A DNA stretch of 61,850 bases from JBCCCJ01 sp039029315 (GTDB lineage Bacteria > Bacteroidota > Bacteroidia > J057): NCBI GenBank assembly GCA_039029315.1, contig JBCCGK010000077.1:1-61850 (forward strand), given 5' to 3'. This document shows positions 36,587 to 45,495 of the stretch, piece by piece. The notes beneath the pieces are model-generated. The model ran no database searches. It had not been told where the DNA came from and saw only the letters and a list, made by a program, of their open reading frames with translations. Positions within the stretch are counted from its first letter, which is position 1; every line of letters begins with the position of its first letter. The position numbers and the translations under genes are program-made.

Positions 36587-37483
36587 ATGGAACAGATCAT
36601 ACGAAGCATTTTGCATCAGGCATTGGGTGCAGATATACACACCATTCAGGAGATCATCGGCTTGGGCATTGTCAACCAAGTCTTCGATATCCAAAGCAGC
36701 CGGGGAGACTATATTCTTCGCTTGAATGAGGAGTCAAATAAGTTGATAGAATACAAAAAGGAGCGCTGGTGCCTCCAACAGGTCAGACAGCTGGGCATTC
36801 CCTCGGCTGATGTTTATGGTCTGGGGGTGTATGAGGAACGGCCATTTATGATTCAGCAAAAACTTCCGGGTGTCAATGGCAAAGAATGTAGTCGGGCAGA
36901 GCAGGCTCGGATCTGGAAACAACTCGGCTCTTATGCAGCCCAATTTTGTCAGATTCACCAGGTGGATGATCCGGAAGTAGAAAAAAATGTCCTGCACAGA
37001 AGTTGGAAACAACGACTCTTGTACAATCTGGGAGAATTCCATGACAAGGATCGCTTGCTGAGAAAAGGGATATTCAGTCGAAAAGAATATGTACAGGCTG
37101 AAGCAGCATTATCCATTCTGCTGGCTTCGAACTTTCGGAGCGGATTGACGCATGGAGATCTCTGCCCCAGAAATGTATTGGTTCATGGAGACACCATTTA
37201 TTTGCTGGATTGGGGAACAGCTGAAATCAATATTGCTCCGCATTCGGAGATTGGGATTCTTTCTCTGTCGGAGGAAGCATCCAGGGAAGCATTTCATTTG
37301 TTTTTGGAGGGCTATGGACTATCTCCGGCTGCTTACCAGGAGATCGAAAAAGAATTGCGTCTGATCAATTTCCTGCATCGACTAGACAAATATCGATGGG
37401 CAGAAGATCGGGACATCCCGACCATTCATGAATACGAACTGAAAGTCCGACAAACATTTGAGGCCATAGAAGGAGTGGGATGA
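36587..37483 (+). CDS. APH/choline-kinase-like phosphotransferase
   Basis: A 298-residue kinase-fold protein. It carries GIVNQVFDIQSSRGDYILRL (P-loop and lysine-like region, about 27-46), HGDLCPRNVLV with catalytic Asp191 and Asn196, and LLDWG with metal-binding Asp208. This is the aminoglycoside phosphotransferase/choline kinase family; many members phosphorylate sugars or small alcohols rather than antibiotics, and there is no resistance-gene context. It stands alone and ends at a strong hairpin. Confidence 0.87.
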   Translation: MEQIIRSILHQALGADIHTIQEIIGLGIVNQVFDIQSSRGDYILRLNEESNKLIEYKKERWCLQQVRQLGIPSADVYGLGVYEERPFMIQQKLPGVNGKECSRAEQARIWKQLGSYAAQFCQIHQVDDPEVEKNVLHRSWKQRLLYNLGEFHDKDRLLRKGIFSRKEYVQAEAALSILLASNFRSGLTHGDLCPRNVLVHGDTIYLLDWGTAEINIAPHSEIGILSLSEEASREAFHLFLEGYGLSPAAYQEIEKELRLINFLHRLDKYRWAEDRDIPTIHEYELKVRQTFEAIEGVG

Positions 37484-37488
37484 AGGAG

Positions 37489-37542
37489 ATCCTCGGAGGT
37501 TTGCAGCTTCGGCATCTGTGAGCTGGATCAACCTCCGAGGAT
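37489..37542. terminator. Strong hairpin between convergent genes
   Basis: ATCCTCGGAGGTT (37489-37501) and AACCTCCGAGGAT (37530-37542) are perfect 13-bp inverted repeats, with a smaller CAGCT/AGCTG pair inside the loop. It is 6 bp after the phosphotransferase stop and 28 bp before the dioxygenase stop, so it probably acts as a bidirectional terminator despite lacking a long U-tract. Confidence 0.65.
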
Positions 37543-37569
37543 TGTGGGATGACAGGAACAAAGGAAGCC

Positions 37570-38247
37570 TTAGCCTGCGACTTTGATCGTTTTGATCATG
37601 GTATAGCCATCGGTGACATTACCTGTCACGGAGTCGGTCATATTGCGCGCCAGATCACTTCCGAAGAGTGCATCTGCTGCATTTGAGGTATCGAAGTCTC
37701 CCCGATATTCCTGCGAAGCATAGACCGTCTTGGACACATCTTCTGGAAATGCCACCTGTGTAACAAGCAGAGAAGTACCATCACTGCTTTTGATCTCTAC
37801 ATGCAAATGAGGTGCTCTACCTGGATACCAGCCTGGATAAATGCTGATAAATGACGCATTGCCGTTGGCATCTGTCGTCTGTCGTCCCCGCAAAAAGTGC
37901 TCGCTCGTAAAATCGCCATCGAGCTGACCATTATACTCGGAATAATTGCCCTTGGCATCGCAATGCCACAGATCTACCAGGGCACCAGGAAGCGGATTGC
38001 AACTATCATTGGTATTCTGAATGGTGAATTGCATCATCAGCGCCACGCCTGTTCGGTTTCCTACAATGTTTTCCCTGATCCAGTCTGCAGGGGTTTTGAT
38101 TGGGAAAGGACCCGCTGTCTCTACTGGGGACACAGCACATGCGTTGGGATCAATGGGCTCCGTTTTGCAGGAGGACAATACAGTAGGAATGGCGATGATG
38201 GCTCCCAAACCTGCTGCACCTTTTGATAAGAATTTTTTTCTGTCCAT
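37570..38247 (-). CDS. Secreted intradiol ring-cleavage dioxygenase (lipoprotein)
   Basis: A 225-residue protein from ATG 38247. The N-terminus MDRKKFLSKGAAGLGAIIA ends in the lipobox LSSC (Cys27). The non-haem Fe(III) site is visible: Tyr102 or Tyr105 in GNYSEY, Tyr137/Tyr141 in YPGWYPGR, and His147 and His149 in PHLHVE, with Arg144 between. Intradiol dioxygenases cleave catechols, here outside the cytoplasm, and some homologues act on lignin- or humic-type phenolics. The longer open frame would start in repeat copy R2 and is rejected. Confidence 0.88.
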   Translation of the reverse strand: MDRKKFLSKGAAGLGAIIAIPTVLSSCKTEPIDPNACAVSPVETAGPFPIKTPADWIRENIVGNRTGVALMMQFTIQNTNDSCNPLPGALVDLWHCDAKGNYSEYNGQLDGDFTSEHFLRGRQTTDANGNASFISIYPGWYPGRAPHLHVEIKSSDGTSLLVTQVAFPEDVSKTVYASQEYRGDFDTSNAADALFGSDLARNMTDSVTGNVTDGYTMIKTIKVAG

Positions 38248-38299
38248 GTTGTTTGAAGTAAAATATCTGTGAAGAAAATGCGAAGAAAAGAACGATGGT

Positions 38300-38375
38300 T
38301 GGCAATCATCTTCCACCCTCTCGCTCTCCCGCCAGCGGGAGACATCAGCCCACAAGGCCAGGAATCGATGATTTC
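38300..38375 (+). repeat. REP-like hairpin repeat R, copy 2
   Basis: Nearly identical to 50700-50775 and close to 2041-2100. It includes CTCCCGC-CA-GCGGGAG (perfect 7-bp stem) and the downstream CCCACAAGGCCAGGAATC. It lies upstream of the dioxygenase gene. Confidence 0.85.
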
Positions 38376-38746
38376 TCACTTTGGAGGGGGTAGAGGGAGG
38401 AATAGAATAAGCATATGTAACTATGTCCACTTACTTAGATAGAAAAAGAATGATTCTGTGTTTGTTCATCTAATATGTCCTATAGTTGGTGATCTATCAC
38501 CTAGACAAGAAAAACAAGTCAAACACCTATGCGATACTCAATTTAATAAGTGTGTTGACGAACAGTTTCACCGGATATTATTCATTAGACGATGGAAAGA
38601 AGGAAGTTGCTGGTGTGCAATGCGAAAGAATAAGAAACCCTCAATGAAGCCCGAATTGAGACAGGAGAACAAATCCGTTCAACTGTTGTTCGAAATAAAT
38701 GTTGGGAGAAGCACAAGGATTTTTCTCTCACAGCATCCAATGAAGC
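38376..38746. other. Intergenic region before mbnP-like gene
   Basis: A 125-codon frame (38458-38835) runs through here and into the mbnP-like gene, but has no signal peptide, no similarity I recognise, and odd composition. I treat it as chance. Otherwise nothing was seen. Confidence 0.4.
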
Positions 38747-39433
38747 ATGAAGAGCTTGATCGTTTTGATATCCCTCTTTCAGGGTTTATTCCTGTATGCA
38801 CAGAAAGAGAACCAGAGTTTGAGTTTTCACTTTAGCTGGGCAGAACAAAGTCTGGTGGTCGATTCTACCTATGATCTGCCAAGCCAGGAAGATCACATCA
38901 CGATTGAGGTAGTGAAACTATACATTTCCGATGTACAGTTTTTCAAGGAAGGGAAGCTTATTCATTCTTTATCGAAAAAATATCTGTTACTGGATCTGGA
39001 AGAGCCTGCAAGCTTATCTGTGCCTATCTATTCAGATGCTTCTTTGGAGGCAGACAAGATTTGTTTCAAACTCGGAATAGACAGCCTGACCAGTGTTTCT
39101 GGTGTATTTGGGGGTGATCTTGATCCAACAAATGGCATGTACTGGACCTGGCAGAGTGGATATATCAATACAAAAATAGAGGGGGTTTCAGCCAATTGCC
39201 CTGCCAGACATAAGCGGTTCCAGTTTCATATTGGTGGCTATGCTTCCCCCTATTCGACTCTGAAACACATCGAATTAGCACTCCCTCGTCTGGATGACGT
39301 GAACATTGAGATTGCTTTGGATAGATTTCTGGAACAAATCAATCTGGCGCAGACCTATCAGGTGATGAGTCCCAATCAGGAGGCCATGAAACTTGCTCAA
39401 ATCCTGCCTGCTATGTTTTCCGTCGTCCCATGA
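38747..39433 (+). CDS. MbnP-family copper-binding-type secreted protein
   Basis: A 228-residue exported protein with a signal peptide ending at LYAQ (about residue 19). Family features are VVKLYISDVQFF (about 55-66), VSGVFGGDLDPTNGMYWTWQSGYIN (in two parts about 117-141) and FQFHIGGY (about 158-165). In characterised MbnP, a tryptophan is oxidised to kynurenine by the partner MbnH and helps form a Cu(I) site. Candidate tryptophans here are W133 and W135. The mbnH-like gene follows directly in the same frame, and the mbnP stop overlaps an ATG (ATGA). Confidence 0.87.
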   Translation: MKSLIVLISLFQGLFLYAQKENQSLSFHFSWAEQSLVVDSTYDLPSQEDHITIEVVKLYISDVQFFKEGKLIHSLSKKYLLLDLEEPASLSVPIYSDASLEADKICFKLGIDSLTSVSGVFGGDLDPTNGMYWTWQSGYINTKIEGVSANCPARHKRFQFHIGGYASPYSTLKHIELALPRLDDVNIEIALDRFLEQINLAQTYQVMSPNQEAMKLAQILPAMFSVVP

Positions 39434-40489
39434 AACTTCTCTTCTCTCTCGATCCTGTTTTCCTGCTATTTGTTTTACCAGAACAAGCAGCTAACATATC
39501 CAGCGTATTTCCCTGAACCTGTCTATGATTTCGGCAGGAATCCCATGACAGAAGAGGCTGTCGAATTGGGGAGAGCCCTCTTTTATGATCCTATTTTGTC
39601 CAGAGATGGGACGGTCTCTTGTGCATCTTGTCATTCTCCCTACAATGCGTTTGCCCATACCGATCATGATTTGAGTCATGGGATCGACGATCAGATTGGT
39701 AGCAGAAATGCCCCGCCTCTCTTCAATTTGGCCTGGCAAGAGCACTTCATGTGGGATGGTGCCATCAACCATCTCGATATGCAGGCGTTGGCTCCGATCA
39801 GTCATCCTGGAGAGATGGGCGAGACGATCGCTTCTGTGGTTGAGAAACTGACAGCGCATGAATCATATCCTGCCTTATTCGCTGAGGCTTTTGGGGAGAG
39901 GATAGACGAAGAAAAACAGATCACGGGAGAAGGGGTTCTAAAGGCTCTGTCCCAATTTCAATTGACGCTTGTGTCAGCCACTGCCAAATATGACAGTGTC
40001 CAGCAAGGCTTGACCCAATTCACTGCGCAAGAACAGCAAGGATACCGTTTGTTTCAACAACATTGTAGCAGCTGCCATGCTGAGCCTTTGTTTTCAAGCA
40101 ATGGATTTGCCAACAATGGCTTGCCAATCGATACGACTCTCAATGACCTGGGAAGATGGCAAATTAGCCAACTGGAATCCGATAAACATCGCTTCAAGAT
40201 TCCCTCCTTGCGCAACCTCAGCTATACTTATCCCTATATGCATGATGGGAGGTTTCGGAAGCTCAATCAGGTTCTCACACACTATTCTTCGGGAATCCAG
40301 TATAGCCAAACCCTCGCACCAGAACTCAACAATCCAATAGATTTGAGTTCTCATGACAAGGCAGATTTGATCGCTTTTCTGTTGACTCTCAATGATAAGG
40401 CTTTTGTTTTCAATCCCACACACCAATTTCCACGAAAAACCTATCCCTCAGGTACAAGCCTGACCAATGATTCGCATTTGAATGAATAA
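39430..40489 (+). CDS. MbnH/MauG-like dihaem cytochrome c peroxidase family protein, apparent frameshift in signal peptide
   Basis: The main frame from 39470 encodes two CxxCH haem sites (CASCH and CSSCH, about 148 residues apart) and the family blocks ELGRALFYDPILSRDGTVSC, SRNAPPLFNLAW and YTYPYMHDGRF. It matches the MbnH subgroup that pairs with MbnP. In this frame there is no ATG before the haem region, only TTG 39470, which would give no export signal. A good start, ATG 39430, overlaps the mbnP stop and begins MKLLFSL in another frame. One extra CT in the CT-rich tract 39436-39450 would join it to SILFSC and produce a lipoprotein signal. Either a real frameshift, phase variation or a sequencing error is possible. 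Confidence 0.82.
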
Positions 40490-40501
40490 AATTGACTCAC
40501 T

Positions 40502-41875
40502 ATGAAAAAAATGTTTCTCTTTATGTGCTTGTCGATATGGACATTGATGAGCCAGGGACAACTGAGTCCTGCCATCACGGCCTGGCTCCAGAATACCACG
40601 GAGACAGGGAGTTACTATATGGCTGGTAATTCCACTCCCATTGACAATGGAATTTTGTACAACTGCCAACAGGTAGAGTATTCCGATGCGTATGTCTATG
40701 TATCCACCCGTGGAATTCCTGCTTATCCAACAGGACCTTTTCTCGACAACAATCCTTCTATAGCTTCTGATCAGAATGCTATTTTTCAGATTCCCTTGAA
40801 CCCACAGGCCAATACCGGTACGCCTACTGCAACCAATGGAGGCAATATTGGGATCTTCATCAATGGAGTAGCCTTGTTTGACTATCGAGATGGCGTGGGA
40901 TGGAACAGCACAACGAATACGCTATGTGGTGGACCTGGCAATCCTCCATGTCCGGACGGTCCAATGGCGCAAAAAGACTGGAACAGAGATGCCATTCCTG
41001 CTGAAATGCTTGGATTTGACTGTTCCAAAGCTCATCCGGCGATGGGGAACTATCATCATCACCAAAATCCCTCTGCCTTCAAATTGGATCTCAATGTGGT
41101 CTCTACCATCTGTAATCTTTATGATGCAGATGGCCTGTATGCCATCGACAGCACGATGCATTCTCCCTTGATTGGGTATGCCTATGATGGATTTCCGATT
41201 TATGGAGCTTATGGTTATAAAAATGCTGATGGTGGCGGTGGAATCACCCGAATCAAGTCCAGCTACCAATTGAGAAATATCACCCAGCGAACAGCGCATG
41301 CTGATGGCACAGATGTAGATGATGGACCAGATATAGACCCCACTTATTTTTTAGGATATTTTCGGGAAGATTATGAATATGTGGCGCATCCAGGACAAGA
41401 GGAGTACCTGGATGAACATAATGGCAGAATGTGTGTTACCCCTGACTATCCCAATGGAACCTATGCCTATTTTGCTACCGTGGATTCCAACTGGAATTCT
41501 GCATATCCATATGTGGTAGGGCCGACCTTTTATGGCATTTCTGCCAATAGGTCTGTGAATGCTATCACCGAAGAGACTACCATCTATACCGAAAATGCTT
41601 CGAGCATCTCAAACAATGATTTTGAACTTAGTGTTTCGATCTTTCCCAATCCAAGTTCTGACTTGATTGCCATTCAGATGAATGGCTTGGTTGATGAAGA
41701 TGTGCAAGTGACTTTAATGGATATTTCGGGCAAACTCATCAGCAAAACAAGCATTCCCAGAGGAAGCACCATTGCCTATTTCGATGTGCAAACAGTGTAT
41801 GAAGACACATATTTGGTAACCCTCTTCGACGGGGTGCACCAGATGACACGGAAAGTAATCATCCAGAAGGAGTAA
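40502..41875 (+). CDS. YHYH-domain secreted protein with T9SS sorting tail
   Basis: A 457-residue protein with a signal peptide (residues 1-19). The YHYH-domain hallmark NYHHHQNPSAF is at about 183-193, followed by GYAYDGFPIYGAYGYK, and His/Asp-rich segments suggest metal binding. The last 75 residues or so are a T9SS type A sorting domain (SVSIFPNPSSDLI ... MTRKVIIQKE), so the protein reaches the cell surface. It follows the mbnH-like gene after 12 bp and probably belongs to the same copper/redox operon. Confidence 0.85.
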   Translation: MKKMFLFMCLSIWTLMSQGQLSPAITAWLQNTTETGSYYMAGNSTPIDNGILYNCQQVEYSDAYVYVSTRGIPAYPTGPFLDNNPSIASDQNAIFQIPLNPQANTGTPTATNGGNIGIFINGVALFDYRDGVGWNSTTNTLCGGPGNPPCPDGPMAQKDWNRDAIPAEMLGFDCSKAHPAMGNYHHHQNPSAFKLDLNVVSTICNLYDADGLYAIDSTMHSPLIGYAYDGFPIYGAYGYKNADGGGGITRIKSSYQLRNITQRTAHADGTDVDDGPDIDPTYFLGYFREDYEYVAHPGQEEYLDEHNGRMCVTPDYPNGTYAYFATVDSNWNSAYPYVVGPTFYGISANRSVNAITEETTIYTENASSISNNDFELSVSIFPNPSSDLIAIQMNGLVDEDVQVTLMDISGKLISKTSIPRGSTIAYFDVQTVYEDTYLVTLFDGVHQMTRKVIIQKE

Positions 41876-41946
41876 GTAAACAGACACTGATGTATCGCAG
41901 CTGTCCTTGGGAAAAGGAACTGCCAGATTTCTCCGTCAAAAACGCT

Positions 41947-41976
41947 GTCCCGTCGAATCATATGACTCGACGGGAC
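41947..41976. terminator. Hairpin between convergent genes
   Basis: GTCCCGTCGA (41947-41956) and TCGACGGGAC (41967-41976) form a perfect 10-bp stem with a 10-base loop. It lies between the YHYH gene and the convergent hypothetical gene ending at 42029. Confidence 0.65.
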
Positions 41977-42028
41977 AAGGCGTCCGATACTGATAGAGTT
42001 TATTCTTGAAGGAAGCGAGCTTCCTCGT

Positions 42029-42631
42029 TTATCTGCTTTTTAATTCAAAACTCAATTCATACTCTCCTTCTTCAACTCCCTGCGCACCTGATACAGCAAT
42101 CAAGGCTGTAAAACTTCTGTTGACCGCATGGGAAAAAGAAATCTTCCGCTTACCACCTCCATCTCGAAGATTGGGTTTACCCGCATAGATGGGATAGGAG
42201 GATTCGCAGCTTCGACAGGAAGCGATAGGAGGTACATTGTCTCCATGAAAATCGATATAGCCAAAGAGATTGATGCGCTTGCGTGAACTTGGCGTGAGCG
42301 AAACGATGAGTTCTGATCCTCTGGGAATTCGCACGCTGTAGAACACTTGTTTTCCTTGAAATTCCACAAAGCGTGTGCCTGGAAAGCAGGCAACACTGCC
42401 TTGTGCAGCCCATTCAAGGCTGGAAGGGGTTGCGCCTTTGTTGATGTTGTCTGTGATGGTTTGAGTTTCTCCCACCCCAAATTCCGGGATCTCTATTACC
42501 TCAATGAAGGTGGAAGCATCTAGGGGACTTGGAATATGAGTGGATCGCATCTGGAACGATTGGAGAATGAAAAACAAACTGATCAGGAGTATCGCAGTGG
42601 GTGTCGTGTTGATGGGAAAGGACGCTTTCAT
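42029..42631 (-). CDS. Secreted protein of unknown function (paralogue B)
   Basis: A 200-residue protein with an N-terminal hydrophobic signal (about 8-26). It shares a conserved core with the gene just upstream: ACFPGTRFVEFQGKQVFY, IPRGSELIVSL, KRINLFGYIDFHGDNVPPI, CRSCESSYP and SGAQGVEEGEYEL. Three Cys in the core may form disulfides. The general pattern (beta-rich, 'RINLFGY', 'FTALIxVSGAQG') is like a pre-peptidase or jelly-roll fold. I do not recognise a named family. It is 2 bp downstream of its paralogue. Confidence 0.75.
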   Translation of the reverse strand: MKASFPINTTPTAILLISLFFILQSFQMRSTHIPSPLDASTFIEVIEIPEFGVGETQTITDNINKGATPSSLEWAAQGSVACFPGTRFVEFQGKQVFYSVRIPRGSELIVSLTPSSRKRINLFGYIDFHGDNVPPIASCRSCESSYPIYAGKPNLRDGGGKRKISFSHAVNRSFTALIAVSGAQGVEEGEYELSFELKSR

Positions 42632-42633
42632 AT

Positions 42634-43245
42634 TTATTGCAATTCAACGATCATTTCAAATTCACCAGAAGTTATGCCTTGTGCACCAGAAACCACGATC
42701 AATGCAGTGAATGGATTATTGACGGCCTGGGCAAAACTGATTTGACGGGTGTCACCTGGATCACTCAGGTCAGGGGTTCCTACATAGAGGGGATAGCCAG
42801 CTTCACAGGAGCGTACAGATTGAATAGGAGGCAGATTGTTGCCTTTGAAGTCAATGTAACCATAAAGATTGATGCGCTTGCGTGGCTCTCCAATAGAGTT
42901 CAGTCTCACGACCAGTTCAGATCCTTGTGGAATGTCTACTTCGTAGAACAACTGATTCCCTTGGTATTCGACAAATCGTGTAGCAGGAAAACAAGCGACA
43001 TTGCTAAAGGCTGCCCAATCTAACTCATCAATGATGATTCCTGAACTGATATCTCCAGTGATGGTGGTAGATTCTCCCGGATCAATGGCTGCGATTTCGG
43101 TAACGCTGATGTTATACGGGTTTTCTGTTTCTGGTTCAGGTTCTGGATCAGGGTCTCCTGTATTGGTTTTGCAGGACTGTGCGACGAGGAGGAGAATCAA
43201 ACTAAAAACGATGAGAAGTGTTTTTGCAAATTTTGGGGTTGACAT
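42634..43245 (-). CDS. Lipoprotein of unknown function (paralogue A)
   Basis: A 203-residue protein. The start at 43245 gives MSTPKFAKTLLIVFSLILLL with lipobox VAQSC, then an acidic linker rich in PEPE. The core repeats the paralogue's motifs (ACFPATRFVEYQGNQLFY, IPQGSELVVRL, KRINLYGYIDFKGNNLPPI, SCEAGYP). An open frame 48 bp further upstream adds residues before the signal and is rejected. It is first of a two-gene operon convergent with the YHYH gene; function is unknown. Confidence 0.77.
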   Translation of the reverse strand: MSTPKFAKTLLIVFSLILLLVAQSCKTNTGDPDPEPEPETENPYNISVTEIAAIDPGESTTITGDISSGIIIDELDWAAFSNVACFPATRFVEYQGNQLFYEVDIPQGSELVVRLNSIGEPRKRINLYGYIDFKGNNLPPIQSVRSCEAGYPLYVGTPDLSDPGDTRQISFAQAVNNPFTALIVVSGAQGITSGEFEMIVELQ

Positions 43246-43484
43246 TTGTGTAAAAGATAAATGGTTTGTTGTTGAAAAAGGTTGTAAGCGCAAGGCTCTG
43301 TGCTAATACATTCGCAAGGTCCGCCAATGCGAAGCCAAAGTCGTCACCCTTTTGGGTGATATTGAAAAGATCATGGTTTTGGTGATTGGCCCTCATTCTT
43401 TAACCCTTTTGCAACAAAGCCAAAAATTTGGCAATATGTTGTCTATTTTAGTTGCTCCTAGCGCCCACCGATCATTTTTATCTC

Positions 43485-45494
43485 ATGATAACCCTTCTCA
43501 AACACACTTTCCTGTGTTTTCTTCTCTGCTATCTTCCCTTTACTGGATGGGCAGATAGTGGTAGCACGCCTCATATTCAACTCATTTGGGTAGAGGAAGA
43601 CATTGTTCCTGAAGAGGCATTGCATAAATTCTCGCAATCTGACGGTCTTATCACATTTGATCAAACACGTCAAGATTCGTCCAGACAGTTGTATGACTTA
43701 CACTTGAAAGGTGTCGGAACGAAATATAATCCAGGAGCCTACTGGGCAAAAATTTCTTTTTCTCCTGCTGTATTTGAATCCTGTATATGCTTTGGGTTTT
43801 GGCGCAATGATTCTATCGATCGTTTCTCACAAGTAATTCTATACCAATTATTGGGGGATTCAGTACATGATGAAATTGCTCCACTATGGACAGGAGGCGA
43901 GGTGAATAAACAAGATAAAAGTTTATGGTATAGCAAAACCTGTATGTCAACAAAGGAACTGGCCCAGATTGATTCAGATTCTCTTACCATACTTGTGAAG
44001 CTTTTCCGATTCAGAAATTATGAGGACAACATTGTTATTTACTTTTCGACTCCTGAGGATGAAATCAAGAATCGTAATATACATATCGCCACATATTTTT
44101 CTCATTTTGCGTTTATTATAGCATTTTGTGCGATTTTATTTTTCTCTTTCCTGTACTTTTTAATGCAATATGCTCAATCTGCACAGACAAACTCTTCAAG
44201 AAAAGAGGCTTATCTATGGTACTGCCTATTTCTCATGCTCATGTGTTTCTATCATGTAGAGCACCTTGATTGGGACTCTAATATTTATGGCTGGATGTCA
44301 CATATAGTCGCCTGGCATTATTATTATGAGGTTCCGTTGGTTACAGCGATTTATTTTGCCTATCTCAATTTCTTCAAGCACTTCTTTCAATTCCAAAGTG
44401 GAATAGCTTCGATCGTTTATAACAGATCGATACAATTTGTTCTTTGCTTCCCATTTATTGATGTTGGCTTGCGTGAAATTTGGGGTGTTCATGTCGCGAT
44501 GACAGCTTATGATATCTACCGTATCACTTTTTATCTGATTATTATATTCATCTTTTATTCTGTCTATCCTACATTTTTGAATCAAGCCTCAACAGAAGAG
44601 AAAAAAGAAGCGAAGTTAAAAAGGTTGATCTTCTGGGGTTGCTTGTCCTTAATTTTTGGAAGTATCCTGACTATTTCGTTTAAGATTCCATTGTTGAAAG
44701 AGATGAAACATGAATGGGGAATCTCCTTTGGGCAGGAATTGAACTTTACCTGTGCAGGCATTCTCATCGAGAATCTCTTCTTCATTGCAGCCTTCGCCTA
44801 TAAACAGCGAATGGAAATAGAGGAACAAGAGCAGCTCAAACAAGAAAAAAGGGATGCCATGCGCATGTTGGGGGATATCAAATATCAGCTCACTCGATCA
44901 AGAGTTGCACAGCATTCTTTGACGAAAATCATTGATGTCATCGAAACAGACAAGTCGAGAGAGAAGGACTTGATTCACAAACTTCATGCTTTTGTGAGAA
45001 AACAATACGAAAACAGTATGGTAGAAAACATCTCCCTGGCGGAAGAAATCCAGCAAATCAGGACTTATTTGGAATTGCAACAATTAAGGATGCCTGATTT
45101 GCAGTACGAGATTGACACAATAGCTTTTGGAAATACAAAGAATTTTGATCCTTCATTCTTCAGAGTTCCCCCCAGTTTTCTGTTTCCCTATATTGAAAAT
45201 GCTGTAGATCATGGCCTGTTTCCCAAGCTTGAAGGAATGAGGGTGATCAAAATTACTGTTGAAGAAAAAGAACATGAACAATTGTGGTATACGATAGAAG
45301 ATACGGGAATAGGCATACATTTTTTACAAGGTTCTTCTAGCAAAAGGACCGGAGAGAAATCTACAGGAACCATGTTAAGTGAAGACTATCTTCGATCCCA
45401 TGACTATAGGCATCGCATCACACAGCTTACAGATGGTCCCTTGATTCGTGGAACAAGAGTTGAGATCTTTCCATTCAATCCAACAGCGGAATAA
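43485..45494 (+). CDS. LytS-like sensor histidine kinase with periplasmic domain and 7TM region
   Basis: A 669-residue protein from ATG 43485 with a signal peptide (LCFLLCYLPFTGWADS). A beta-rich periplasmic domain (about 20-195, 7TMR-DISM-like) is followed by about seven helices (200-445), a coiled-coil (EEQEQLKQEKRD), and a kinase core. The His box is unusual: RVAQHSLTKIIDVIE replaces the usual NPHFLFNSLN, though the His is retained. The ATPase part keeps PPSFLFPYIENAVDHGL and EDTGIGIH. It is paired with the LytTR regulator that starts 1 bp after its stop. The coding region is visibly more AT-rich than genes to its left. Confidence 0.85.
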   Translation: MITLLKHTFLCFLLCYLPFTGWADSGSTPHIQLIWVEEDIVPEEALHKFSQSDGLITFDQTRQDSSRQLYDLHLKGVGTKYNPGAYWAKISFSPAVFESCICFGFWRNDSIDRFSQVILYQLLGDSVHDEIAPLWTGGEVNKQDKSLWYSKTCMSTKELAQIDSDSLTILVKLFRFRNYEDNIVIYFSTPEDEIKNRNIHIATYFSHFAFIIAFCAILFFSFLYFLMQYAQSAQTNSSRKEAYLWYCLFLMLMCFYHVEHLDWDSNIYGWMSHIVAWHYYYEVPLVTAIYFAYLNFFKHFFQFQSGIASIVYNRSIQFVLCFPFIDVGLREIWGVHVAMTAYDIYRITFYLIIIFIFYSVYPTFLNQASTEEKKEAKLKRLIFWGCLSLIFGSILTISFKIPLLKEMKHEWGISFGQELNFTCAGILIENLFFIAAFAYKQRMEIEEQEQLKQEKRDAMRMLGDIKYQLTRSRVAQHSLTKIIDVIETDKSREKDLIHKLHAFVRKQYENSMVENISLAEEIQQIRTYLELQQLRMPDLQYEIDTIAFGNTKNFDPSFFRVPPSFLFPYIENAVDHGLFPKLEGMRVIKITVEEKEHEQLWYTIEDTGIGIHFLQGSSSKRTGEKSTGTMLSEDYLRSHDYRHRITQLTDGPLIRGTRVEIFPFNPTAE

Positions 45495-45495
45495 A

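Noticed and set aside
36587..37483. Antibiotic resistance kinase
   Set aside because: The APH-like fold is shared by many metabolic kinases and there is no mobile or resistance context, so no resistance claim is made.
37570..38430. Long form of the dioxygenase with 61 extra N-terminal residues
   Set aside because: The extension is a translation of repeat R and would bury the lipoprotein signal; ATG 38247 fits the signal exactly.
38458..38835. 125-codon open frame on the plus strand
   Set aside because: It overlaps the well-supported MbnP gene by 89 bp in another frame, has no signal, no motif and unusual composition; most likely chance.
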